64,000 nucleotides of DNA. Origin: Parasponia andersonii. Taxonomy: Eukaryota; Streptophyta; Magnoliopsida; Rosales; Cannabaceae. This document shows, piece by piece, positions 1-10,859 of this stretch; position 1 is the first letter of the stretch, and each line of letters opens with the position of its first letter. The notes below the pieces were generated by a model. The model did not search any database. It was given only the letters and a program-made list of their open reading frames with translations, and was not told the origin of the DNA. The position numbers and the translations under genes are program-made. The stretch is from assembly GCA_002914805.1 (NCBI GenBank), contig JXTB01000201.1:1-64000 (forward strand), read 5' to 3'.

Positions 1-429
1 TATATATAAACTTTACGATTTGTTAAACTAGAGAAAAAAAAAAGTCTTCCTATTCTTTGTAGAAAAAACTTTTGCAATCTTATGTATTGAGAATATTGCA
101 AGGACATAAGGTGTGAATTTTAAGAAATTTTATGCTAGGCCCACACCTTCATCTTGTTGTACTTAAGACTTAACGTAGTTTAGAAAATAGTAAAATTAAA
201 ATCTGTTGATTGGCTATAAGAAGTATTAGATCTATTGGCTTTGCATGTTCCTATTTGCTATAAATTAAGACTATGTACTCATATAGTCAATTATTTCAAG
301 AAAATTTTTGATAGTTTCTAGGTCAACCTTCTGCTGCGAAAATTGATTTTAAATCTAATAGTTATGGGGATATACATTTTGTGGTTTATGTCTCTTTGCT
401 TCTAATCACCTTTCTACTGAGAACCTCGA
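1..429. other. AT-rich flank, no gene recognised
   Basis: No convincing coding region, RNA gene or repeat was recognised here. The end of the stretch may be degraded upstream LINE coding sequence, because the reading frame at 446 can be extended back to about 430 and the DNA before it is equally decayed. Confidence 0.5.
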
Positions 430-1142
430 AATTTTTTGTTGCATTGTGTGGTCTATATGGAGTTCTAGAAATCGTTTTGTCTTTCAAAATATTCAGGCTA
501 CTCCCATTGTTATTTTATGGTATGGTGGTTCCTCTTTGTCCTCTTTCCAAAGTGCATGTGTTGTTTCTAGTACAAGTGAAATTAATCAGAAGTTATCTTC
601 ATCAGCAGAGGACAAACGGTGGGCTCCCCCTTCTCCGGGGGAATTGAAATTAAGCACGGATTCTTCTGTTTCAACGGTACTATCTCATTCTGGATTGGAA
701 GCTATCATTCGAGATTCAGCAGGCCATGTGTTGAGTATACTGGCGATACATCATCATCGAGTTGCTTCTCTTTTGCAAGCTGAATTGTTAGCAATCTGTG
801 AGGGTTTGATGTTCGCAGCTTCCCTTGGAGTTTCGGTGACTGTGTTAGAAAGTGATTCTCGGCTTGCGATCCAAGCCATTAATTCTGGTGCTATTCATAG
901 CTTGGAAAGGTTTATCGTGATCGTGGATGATATTATCAAATTGTTAACCATGGTTAAAGGTGGTACATGCTGCTATGTTCCTAGACAAATGAACAAGCAG
1001 CCAAATTTGGTATGGGTTCTCTAATTACTGTAACATGGGGATTATTTTTCTTTTCCATCATGTGTTAGACAATCTGTAATTGCAGATTACATTGATCAAT
1101 AATATCCCTTGAGGAACCTTCTCAAAAAAAGAAAAAAAAAAA
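430..1142 (+). mobile_element. 3' end of a LINE (non-LTR retrotransposon)
   Basis: An RNase H-like coding segment is followed by about 100 bp of untranslated sequence and then an A-rich tail at 1124-1142 (A7, G, A11). This is the usual 3' organisation of a plant L1-type LINE. The endonuclease and main reverse transcriptase parts are absent, as expected for a 5'-truncated copy. A target duplication could not be defined because the 5' boundary is unclear. Confidence 0.65.
446..1024 (+). pseudogene. LINE RNase H-like domain fragment (RVT_3 type)
   Basis: The 192-codon frame begins with WSIWSSRNRFVFQN, the junction that follows the reverse transcriptase zinc-binding region in plant LINE proteins. 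An RNase H fold then follows: W59-P..G..KLSTD (first catalytic Asp, D72), IIRDSAGHVLS (residues 87-97), QAELLAICEGL (catalytic Glu, E113) and VLESDSRLA (catalytic Asp, D137). The usual C-terminal N-x-x-A-H-x-L-A motif with the last catalytic residue is missing; the frame reads MNKQPN and stops. In an active LINE this domain would remove the RNA template after target-primed reverse transcription. The copy is a dead fragment. The other possibility, a host RNase H-like gene, is unlikely because of the poly(A) tail just downstream. Confidence 0.75.
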
Positions 1143-1500
1143 TCCTACGGCATGCTGAATTGTAATTTCCAATATTGCATGGTTAAATTTTTAAAGATCA
1201 GAATATATTAGAGATATATTTGTAATTGATAATTATTTTTATAATGACATAATGTAAAAGGAATATTAGTAGGTACGAAGATAAGCTGTTTATTATATTT
1301 GCAAATGTCAAACATAACTGTTGGATCCAGCTAGCTCTTACTGTTTCCATTGTCAAACATATACTTCTTAAAAAATAAAATAAATAACTATATATCCATA
1401 AAACTTCTTAATTATTCAATTTTGCTATATTAAAATTTAACATGAAAAGCACAAACCAGTTGGCGCTTATATGTTCCAGAATAATTAATTATAGATTTAT
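1143..1500. other. Intergenic, upstream of the NLR gene
   Basis: AT-rich sequence between the LINE tail and the NLR promoter. I see no coding region or repeat. Confidence 0.5.
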
Positions 1501-1509
1501 TATATATAA
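1501..1509 (+). promoter_or_regulatory. Candidate TATA box of the NLR gene
   Basis: TATATATAA lies about 170 bp upstream of the NLR start codon, which would give a 5' leader of roughly 140-150 nt. It is the best TATA match just upstream, but AT-rich DNA makes chance matches common. Confidence 0.4.
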
Positions 1510-1681
1510 ACTTGTATGCTATGTTCGGTGAACATTCGGGGAACCAGATGGAGTCAAATGTATAATGGCATATGGATGATGGGCAGCTTTTATCTCTGAC
1601 ATTTTCCATTTGTTAATCCTTACAGAAAGAAAATATATAAGTAAATCTTATCTTCCTTCTCGTTGCCTAAACATCACCAAA

Positions 1682-4210
1682 ATGGCGGATCTAGCTTTCA
1701 TTATAGCAGGAAATGTCGTCGAGAAACTAGGCTCTCTTGCCCTTGAAGAGATTACCTTGCCACGGAGCACGAAAGACGATGTACAGAAGCTTAAGGAAAT
1801 CATGTCCAGCCTCAAGGGTGTTCTCCCAGATGCCGAAAAGAAGCTGGAACACGATGAACACCTAAGAATTTGGCTGCGACGACTCGGAGATGTCTTGCAT
1901 GATGCTGAGGACATTTTGGATGAATTTGAAGGCGAAGTACTAAGGAGTCAAGTTGTGAAAGAACATGGCACTTTTGGTAGTAAGGTACACCGTTTCTTTT
2001 CGCACTCCAATTCACTTGCATTTCGCTTTAGTTTTGCTCCTCAGATTAGGAAGATAAGGCAAAAACTAGATGAGATTGCTAAAGAAGGAACTAAGTTCCA
2101 ATTGTATAGCAGTCAACTGTGTCAAGATCAAAGCAATGATCATCTCAGGCAGGGAACAACGCAGATTACACGCTCTTTCGAGGTCATTGGCAGAGAAAGT
2201 GACAAAGAGACTATCATAGATATGCTAATGAAACAAGACAACAATAGTCGTCATGTTACGGTCATTCCCATAGTTGGACAAGGGGGTTTAGGAAAATCAA
2301 CTCTTGCCAATTTAATATACAACGACGAAAGAGTTGTTGCGCAGTTTGGTTTTAGACTATTTATCACTTGCATGCCTTTGGATTTTGAAGTGACTAAAGT
2401 AATAGTAAGCGAAATTCTCAAATGTGCAATTGATGCAGTGTACAATGAAAATTTCTCTAAAGATCAATCACTCGAAAAGGTAGAGGATTTTAGTAATTGG
2501 TCTATAGAGCAAGTGCTATTGTTCTTACGAATCACTTTATATAACAAAAAGTGTCTGTTTATCTTGGATGATGTATGTGATAATCGTAGTAAGTGGATCG
2601 AGTTGAGAGATTTGTTGAGTCAAGTAGGTTCGGAGGGAAGCAAGATCATAGTGACAACCGATAATACCTCAGTAGCTTCAATGATAGGCACAACTGCACC
2701 ATACAAGTTAGAAAATCTATCTGAGGATGATTCTTTTCTTATTTTTCTCAAATGTGCATTTGGAGATGAAAAATTGGCCGAACAATTTCCAGAACTTAGA
2801 GATATTGGCCGTCAAATTGTGAAAAAATGCAAAGGCATTCCTCTGGCAGTTAAGATCATAGGGAGTTCACTTTACTCCAAGACTGATGAAAGTGAGTGGG
2901 TATTTGTAAGAGATAACGAGATATGGGGATTAGAAGGAGAGCATAGTCATACTTCACGAGCCTTGAGGTTAAGTTATACCACAATGCCCTCATACTTGAA
3001 ACCTTGTTTTGCATACTGTTCATTGTTTCCAAAGGGTGATCGATTGCATAGCTTAGGTTTGATATGCACTTGGATGGCACTTGGAATACTTCAATCACCT
3101 AACAGTACTCAAAGAATGGAATTCGAAAAAATTGGAGAGTTGCATTTCAAAGACTTATGTGTCAGATCTTTCTTTCAACATGTTGATGGCACTGAGGAAT
3201 TTTATGCGGTCACTCACTTTTGTGAAATGCATGATCTAATTCGTGACCTTGCACTTTCAATATCACAACATGAGTGCTCCACAGTAAATTCTAGCCTTAA
3301 TACCGTCTCTGAGAGTGCAAGATATTTGACGGTGTATTTGAACGATGGACGTGGTCAGAGCATCTTAACTATGTTGCAAAAGTCAAAGAATCTTCGGAGT
3401 ATGCATCTCAGGTATCATGAACTAGATGAAAAACCTAATATTGACGAGTCCTTCCTCTCGACATGCATCTCAAGATTCAAGTACTTGCGAGTTTTTGATT
3501 TAAGCTCGATATTTTGTGAGGTGCTTCCAAGTTCAATCGGTACCCTCAGGCATTTGAGATACCTGAATTTGTTTGGAAACAAGAAAATCAAGAAGCTCCC
3601 TAGTTCAATTTGCAAGCTGCAAAGTTTGCAAACTCTCATTCTTGCTCAATGTAATGAGCTTGAGGAATTACCGAGAAACATAAGGAACTTGGTCAGTCTT
3701 AGGACTCTATGGTTAACAACGAAACAGACGTGTTTGCCAGAAAATGGAGTTGGACGCTTGTGTTCTCTACGGTTTTTAATTATTGGCCAATGCCAAAATT
3801 TGAAATCCTTGCCCCACGACTTGAGATATTGTACCACATTACGCAATCTAATAGTAGGTGATTGCAAACAACTTGAATTGGCAAGCAGACCAAGTACTGA
3901 AGTTGTTCAGAATTCGACCCTTCAAACACTCGCGATTGATGGACTTCCAAAGACGACGGCTCTGCCCAATTGGCTACAAGGTGCAGCTGAGACTCTACAA
4001 GTTGTGGAATTTGAAAACTGCCCCAAATTGGCTACATTGCCGGGGTGGATGCCAATGCCAAATCTCACCTCACTTGTGATTAAAAATTGTCCGGCCTTGC
4101 CATGTCTACCACAGGGAATATTGCAGCGTCTCACGTCGTTAACGAAACTGAAAATTGAAGAATGTGAAGCACTGGAGGAAAGATTCAAACTTGAAGTCGG
4201 CGAGGATTGA
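1682..4210 (+). CDS. CC-NBS-LRR disease resistance protein (RGA-like)
   Basis: Intracellular immune receptor of the CNL class, 842 residues, one exon. The frame is open back to 1610, but the first in-frame ATG is 1682 and starts with the family-typical MADL. Domains in order: Rx-type coiled coil (about 1-135) with an EDVID-like DAEDILDEFEGE (74-85); NB-ARC with P-loop GQGGLGKST (199-207), kinase-2 CLFILDDV (291-298), RNBS-B GSKIIVTTD (319-327), GIPLA (385-389), RNBS-D CFAYCSLFP (442-450) and MHD (516-518); then about ten leucine-rich repeats (600-835). Oddities: the Trp that normally follows LDDV in CNLs is Cys (C299), and the protein ends at GED, where relatives usually continue with Trp and a short tail, because the next codon is TGA. 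At 842 residues it is at the short end for the family. It looks translatable and is the only intact host gene here. The effector recognised cannot be told from sequence. Confidence 0.93.
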   Translation: MADLAFIIAGNVVEKLGSLALEEITLPRSTKDDVQKLKEIMSSLKGVLPDAEKKLEHDEHLRIWLRRLGDVLHDAEDILDEFEGEVLRSQVVKEHGTFGSKVHRFFSHSNSLAFRFSFAPQIRKIRQKLDEIAKEGTKFQLYSSQLCQDQSNDHLRQGTTQITRSFEVIGRESDKETIIDMLMKQDNNSRHVTVIPIVGQGGLGKSTLANLIYNDERVVAQFGFRLFITCMPLDFEVTKVIVSEILKCAIDAVYNENFSKDQSLEKVEDFSNWSIEQVLLFLRITLYNKKCLFILDDVCDNRSKWIELRDLLSQVGSEGSKIIVTTDNTSVASMIGTTAPYKLENLSEDDSFLIFLKCAFGDEKLAEQFPELRDIGRQIVKKCKGIPLAVKIIGSSLYSKTDESEWVFVRDNEIWGLEGEHSHTSRALRLSYTTMPSYLKPCFAYCSLFPKGDRLHSLGLICTWMALGILQSPNSTQRMEFEKIGELHFKDLCVRSFFQHVDGTEEFYAVTHFCEMHDLIRDLALSISQHECSTVNSSLNTVSESARYLTVYLNDGRGQSILTMLQKSKNLRSMHLRYHELDEKPNIDESFLSTCISRFKYLRVFDLSSIFCEVLPSSIGTLRHLRYLNLFGNKKIKKLPSSICKLQSLQTLILAQCNELEELPRNIRNLVSLRTLWLTTKQTCLPENGVGRLCSLRFLIIGQCQNLKSLPHDLRYCTTLRNLIVGDCKQLELASRPSTEVVQNSTLQTLAIDGLPKTTALPNWLQGAAETLQVVEFENCPKLATLPGWMPMPNLTSLVIKNCPALPCLPQGILQRLTSLTKLKIEECEALEERFKLEVGED

Positions 4211-4878
4211 CAAAATATTGCTCAGTGGCAACATTAGTTCTATTCCATGACGATGATTAGGTATGCCGCTACTTATTTCACTATCTGAATTGATATGACC
4301 CCAAGATTATTATGATTATTTAGTTGATGATTGTCTAATGGAATAAGCCTAATATAGCCTGATTGGGCTAAAAATGCTACTATTATTGCACATAGTACTA
4401 GTATAGTTAGTACTAAAATGGAGACAGGAATGGGAACTTAATTATGGTACTAAAATTTTATAGTTAGTTCTCATGAAATCTGGAAGATATCAGTATTGGG
4501 TAGCGTAATCAGAATGAATTTCGCTTATTAATATTACAAATGACAATTAATAGGCCGAATTTACAAACCTGCATGGGACTTGAATTGAGATGCAAAGCCA
4601 CAGGCATGGAAGTATAATTCAATGCGTCATGTGGGTTTGTAACTATATTAATTAATCGGGCTAGCTCAACATATATGAATGGTTAACTGCATATTTTCAT
4701 ACATAAAATAAGAGTATGTAGGGGTAGGATATAGTTCGTTCAGGCCGGTTCTATTACACGATTTAACCAATATAGAACACGTACATTTGTCCAATATAAT
4801 CCAATCTAGGCCATATCACGTAATGAGACTAGTCTCCAAATAGCACTATATCCAAAGCTATTATATATATATATATAT
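4211..4878. other. NLR 3' flank
   Basis: AT-rich sequence containing the presumed 3' untranslated region and ending in a TA microsatellite (4862-4878). No other gene seen. Confidence 0.5.
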
Positions 4879-5031
4879 GCCTCAGATGTAGCTCCTTTTA
4901 AGGAACTGGTCCTATTTATAATTTGATCAACAAATGTCACGTTTTAACTAATATAAGATTAGACAAATGTGATGCGTGTTGATTAAAATATGAACAAAAC
5001 CGTTCTTTTTAAGGAGAGTACATCCGTACCC
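4879..5031. mobile_element. Palindromic MITE between two TA microsatellites
   Basis: The first ~55 bp (GATGTAGCTCCTTTTAAGGA and on through TTGATCAACAAATGTCAC) are repeated as an imperfect inverted copy at the right end, whose reverse complement reads GATGTACTCTCCTTAAAAAG and on through TTAATCAACACGCATCAC. Only about 40 bp separate the arms. The unit is flanked by (TA)n on both sides (4862-4878 and 5032-5053), so a TA target is possible but a duplication cannot be proven. There is no coding capacity. Confidence 0.65.
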
Positions 5032-7306
5032 ATATATATATATATATATATATGTGTTTTTGGTTCAAAAGTGTTAGAATATTAACAGCCATTACACAAA
5101 AATTAAACAATGACATTGTATTTTATCTTCATCTTTATTTATTTAATTCACGAAACCTTCTCTGTTTTTTGCAAATACAGGAGAATCGAATTGGATTTGA
5201 TTTTTCATTACATGAAATCTTGTAAATTTAAGAATAATTTATACCAATTTTAAGCTTATATACATGCATATTTAATTTAAGAATTTCCTAGTTTCCAAAA
5301 ATATTTTAATGAACTAATAAGCATATTACTTTCCAAGCAACCATCCATGCATGTATCCAAACGTAGTAAAAATATATATTGCATATAAGCGCTATATGAT
5401 CTAAATTTATTAAGTATAATTCTATCATTTTTCGTGAATTTTCAAAATTTAGATAATATAGGGATAATCTAAGAAAATGTTGAATTGCAAGGACTTATAT
5501 ATTTAATAAAAAAATTACAGTAGATCTCTTCCCAAAAACACCAGGAACTCCGTTACAGAGAAATACAAAGTAATTTTTAATCATTTCATGACATTTTCTA
5601 TCTATTCTATTTATTAATTAAATCGTATATCCTCTAAGGCCTCACTTTTCATCTGTTTTCTGTTTGTATACGCAGTTCTCACACGTCACTTCTACTTACG
5701 GAATATATAGAAGCCTGCAGCACCAAATTGAAGTCTCTATAATTAATCAGTTCATGAAGTTGTTCCCTTGGAATTTTTAAGGCTGCTTAAATATCGTTTA
5801 TATTATCTGTAATACATGATTAATTTGATTATATTTTCCTAAACAACGCCTAGTTGTTGTTGTTTTTCTGTATTCAATTTCGTTGAGCTAGCTCTTATAT
5901 ATTGTCGTTAATTTTTCCAACTGATGTGTTTAATAGTTCATTTTTTTTTTTTCTGATCGTTTTCAAAATAATGTCTATTTTTATTTAATAATTTTACTGA
6001 ATGACTAATTAATGCAAGAGGAGTTCATTTTTAACACTAAAAATTTGACTATAATTTTAAATACTATAGTCTCAGGTCAATAATCGATATATATGTGATT
6101 TGAAATCAAATCATAAAGTCCTTTGCAAAAGTGTCCTTAATCATTACTGATCTTATAAGATTGCAGTTTTTTTAGAGTGCGGGTAGCGTTTAGGGTTTAC
6201 ATAAAGGTCAATAATGACAGATAAATAATAATGATTGAAAGATAATGTCTAGACCTGTTTAATTAAGTTCAATATCGTGCTAAAAAATTTAAAACTTTGA
6301 CAGCATAGTTGATTAGTTTCATGAATACGATGGTCGTTGATGAAAGTAAACTCTCTTTTATACGTTTTACTTATAGCATTGTTTTTTAATTTTTCGGTTT
6401 TCTAAAATTCTATTGTAAAAACAAACAAAAAAAATACAAAAATACGGTCAAAATAAATAATGAATTTCTGCACCGCACGCAATTAATATATTTGAAAAGC
6501 GTCAAAAAACGCGGATATTGGAAATAAGCACAAATAAGCATGATAAAGTATAATATCGTAATAAGAACAATTAAATACAAAAATACAAAAGTACGATAAA
6601 AATGACGAGTATAGTACAAACACAGGTACATGCATGTTACGGGCCCAGCACATGAAACGTGCTGCTCGAAGACCCATTTATGCCACATGTGTGCCTAAGA
6701 AACTTGTCATAAGAGCTATGGAAGTTTGCATATGGACACTTAAAGAAAGTTTTGAGGCAAATCAAGTACATAGTTGAAATTATTCGACTTGTTCATCTTA
6801 TGTTCGCAATCATTCTTGTTGAAAAAATACCTGATCTCCTTTATGGGAGTATTATGACATATATGCAATTATTTTGGTGATAGTCTAAGAAAAAATTGGC
6901 CCTAGGCAATATGATCATCGAGTGAAAATCATGTTTCCTTATGGGCTAAAATTTCAAAGTGCTTGTTAAAGAGGGGCGTAGTGTTGGCTCTCTACCATTC
7001 TCAGCACACCAGGTGCAAAGAGAGCCCACCCGCTAGGATATAGAAGTGGTAGTGGTGTAGCCATATAAAAACTACGAGAAAAACTATATATCACCATGAG
7101 AAGGAGAAACTGAAGAACAGTATCAGCTTGACAAGTATTGCAGGGAGGTTTAGGTTGCGTTCTGTTTATGGACTCCTATGCCACTGGCATAATTCGTGGC
7201 CCAGGCTTCCTAGAGGATCCGTGCGGCTCTCTGAAAATGCATGCCTCAACATGTGATGGTCACGGGAAGGCTTCTCATGGTAGAGGATATATGATGAGTT
7301 AAGACC
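5032..7306. other. AT-rich intergenic DNA
   Basis: Begins with a TA microsatellite. No coding region is supported. A minus-strand open stretch at 6410-6688 is low-complexity and matches no family I know. From about 6870 the composition becomes more complex and may be decayed retroelement sequence, but I cannot assign it. Confidence 0.4.
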
Positions 7307-7311
7307 ATGCA

Positions 7312-8823
7312 TGTCACGACCCAAAATCCGGGCTAGTGTCAGAAGGGGAATTTCACAAGGTGGGAAATTCCTTAATTTATTTGAAAAGTGTCAAAAGTTT
7401 TAGTTTTTATAAAATCAGCCCATTTAAATAAAACATTTGGAATTTCATCCAGTGAACCACTCCCACAGTTCGCATACACCACCAAACATAGATTGAACAA
7501 TTACAAAAAAAAACATGAAATTTATTTTAAAACCCATCCTCATCATCATTCACCACAGATGTCCAACAACAGAAAGGCATGCATAAGTTTACAGACAATT
7601 TGAAAACAGTAATCTTGGTTCAATGCTACACAAGAATCAAAATAGTCCAAAGACTATGACCACAAACTTCTAGCATTACCAAGAGGCGAACTGCAATCAG
7701 GATAACTTCTTAGTCCTCTTGATCACCAAGATCGCGCTGGACACCACCTGAGGAGGAAGGTAAGAGGGTGAGCATACAATGCCCAGTAGGAAAATAGTTA
7801 CCTCGGGGAAAACATTTCAGTGATGGGAATCTCCTGCATGGTTAGTTTAAATCCAAAATATACACACACATATATATATATATATATAATCTCAACCGGA
7901 AGCCAATATATATAACAGTGTAAATAAAGAAACCGTCATTCCATATGCACATGACACAAATCAACCCATACCCATGAGCTCACATCCTCTCATCTGTGGA
8001 AACCCAGGATGATGGCACTAAGTGTACCAAACAGCCTGCCTGATACCTAAGCCCATACCCAGAGGGAACACCCATGTGTCGCCTACCAAACCTGGAGGGG
8101 CAACCGAATTGCCTACGCCTGCCAAATGGGGAGGTAATCAGAAGTAACAAGACCTTGCGCAAGTTTACAGACTTTCACCGACGGTGGGGCACGCAGCGCC
8201 ACACTGTAAAACCCACGATGCTAACACGGTACTCATGTATGATCCTATGACACGTGCAATACAGAACTGAAGTGTAAAAACTACTGTACTCTGGTTTTTC
8301 AATAAAACATGCATAATAGGGTTTTATAGAAAAACGGGCAGCATAACGGCCCTATTTTTGATATACCCAAAATAACCTGCACACAACAAATTCCCAGAGC
8401 AGTACAGTATATATTGTATAGCCAGATTCCATCACATATAATTCAAATCATTAAAAACACGCTTGTTCTCATATGTTGCAGAAAATAAGTTTTTAACTCA
8501 AAAACAGTATAAAACGAAGGTAACTAAACCCCTACCTCAACTGAATAGCGACACCATGCTATTAAGTCCTCAAAGTGTCGTTGACGATCGCCCGGAGGGT
8601 CGGGATCCAATTCCGAGCCCTCGATAGTCTTCGTGCGAAAACTCAACTTCCTCACCGGAGCTTCAATTCCACAAACGGACCTCTTCGCTGAATTCCTAGC
8701 ACCCAAAATAGCTAGGTTAGACATATAACTTGAACAAAACTTTTGCAAATTAGTCCCCATAATATTTTATCCGGAAAATTGGTAAAATGCCCAAATTACC
8801 CTAAAAAATTCCGGGTTTTTACA
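7312..8823 (-). mobile_element. Solo LTR of the Tekay-like gypsy family
   Basis: A minus-strand LTR of 1512 bp with TG at 7312 and CA at 8823, flanked by a perfect 5-bp duplication ATGCA (7307-7311 and 8824-8828). Its ends match the reverse complement of the LTRs of the element at 20286-29127: TGTCACGACCC at one end and CCGGGTTTTTACA at the other. The internal stretch with the GACGATCGCC core (about 8585) also matches. It is shorter than the 2180-bp LTR at 26948 because it lacks most of the segment next to its transcriptional start side. The uniform duplication without any internal region shows that homologous recombination between two LTRs deleted the rest. Confidence 0.88.
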
Positions 8824-8828
8824 ATGCA

Positions 8829-10859
8829 TGCCTCAATATAGATTGGTCACCGGCAGGCCACTTGTGCATTACCTAGAGAAGTGACAAATTTGCCTTCTCT
8901 GAATATTTCTTATTTAATAATTTTGTATATTAATTTTTAGTTAAGTTGAACATTTGCAATCCTATAATTTAAATTCACGCATATGCCCCCTTTTAAAAGT
9001 TAAATATATGTGATACATTTTGCATTTTTTGCTTAATCTTAATGGACTTTAGACTTCAATTGGCCCAAGAACAATGAGTCATTAAGCTTATTTGGTGAAA
9101 TTAATTTATTCCTCTCTTTTTGAGAAAAAGACAAGAATAATAAGATGATTTTGAATCTAATTTTCTTTTTTAGGACTAGAACATGGGATAAGTTTTTTAA
9201 GGAGTGAAATTTGGTTCTACATTGATTGAAAAAACATACAATTTTCCTACTAAGATTACCAACACACACGGTACCCCACGAAATTATTTCCCTTTTAAAT
9301 CCAAGATAAGAGATAGAGGCAGTGCTTTCAGAGAGAGGAATAGTTGAAAACCTTCTCAAACCAACTTCAAAACCCCAAATTCCACGAGAAATCAGCCCCC
9401 AAACCGTGTAAAATCAATCTCTCAAGTTCTAACCTCTCTGTTAAGCACCATTTTTTTTTATAATTTACCCAAATGATGAGTACCCATAGTAGTCCCATCC
9501 ATGTCCCCATGTCAAATGTAGGCGGAGAAAAATAGACGACTATTTCGCCTCTAGAGACTCGGATAATCTAGTGCTCTATGGGTTAAGAGCATTATTTGTC
9601 TACTATCTTAGGCCCACTCTGGATTAGGATTCTGGCTCTGTCACTAATTTAGAAGATGTGCAGTTCGCCAATAGCATGCATGCATATGTCTCAACACATG
9701 TTGTTCACAAAGATACCACTTGTGGGACAAGATAGTAAGTGAGAACTTATGTTGACACTATGCTTCAACAAGGAAGATTGCACATAAAACTACAAGGTAT
9801 AGACTTATTTATGGGCATTTGGTGACACACAAGCGAGGTAGTTGTCACCAGGATTGGGTTATAGGCGCGAGAGCACACTGAGTGTCTTAGAAGCTAATCA
9901 CAAAGTATTAAAGGTGTTTTGGTGAATGAGATAGAGTGTCGACTGAGTCTCAGCATATAGGCATAGACGCTACTAATGGGTGAGCACCCTTGGGAAAATA
10001 GGCATGTAGTATGAACCTCGATTATATGTTGGGAATCTATGAAATAAAAGAGTATTTCGATAGAGGATGTGTCATATGTATGCTATCATAGTTTCTTCAG
10101 TGCAAGACTTGGCAAGAATCCTTCTTATGGTCATGCAAGGTGCAACATGCATAAACGAAAGTGGAAAAAGGTTATACATGGTATATGGATAGAAGGAAAG
10201 CTAACTAGAACTCAAGAAGTCTCGATGTCATATGGTCAACATCTAAATTCAAACTCCCAAACTGTGATGTACGACACATCAAGATTAATAATCATGTCGA
10301 GATTGGCATGACACTATTACTAATCATGCCCGTGTTTGTAGATGCCTAATTTTTATCCGAGTAAAAATGTAATCTATGGCCAAGGCTGTTTTGGTAATTG
10401 CAAATTTTTGGAATTTAAATTTTAAAATATCTAAAATGTATTTGGACATGACTGAGGCTAGGTTCATTTGAGTAAAAGTATAGTGAAAATTTCAAAGTAA
10501 GGACTGAAGATCAATTTTTAGAGTGCATACATGTAAGAGATCTTAGAAAATTGTATAAAAAAACATAATTTATGAAACAGTGCATGGCCAATCAAATTTT
10601 GATACATGGCCTATAGTTCTAGAAATTGTCTTTAAATCAATCTAGTTTCTCTTGTTCTTCACTTGATACCCTCAGACCTCTCAAATGCCAAGTCCTTTGT
10701 CATTGAGTCCAGTTATTGCATCACTATGCCTCATCATTTCCAGCTTATTACAACCGCAGCTAGCCAACGAAGCTCTATCGTCCCTCCGTGCTCCACGTTA
10801 TGCCGCCAAGCTCGACAAATCATCCCCAATATTTGCGAGTTACCATGACTTTTTAAGCT
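8829..10859. other. Unassigned repetitive DNA
   Basis: No gene is supported. Short units beginning GCATGCCTCAA recur near 7235 and 8827, with a more diverged one at 9674, which suggests an old repeat into which the solo LTR inserted. Open stretches at 9039-9359 (minus) and 10069-10311 (plus) match nothing I recognise. The missing 5' LTR of the downstream gypsy element was looked for here and not found. Confidence 0.4.

Noticed and set aside
6410..6688. Two overlapping minus-strand open frames
   Set aside because: Low-complexity AT-rich codons, strings of Tyr/Phe/Leu, no known motif.
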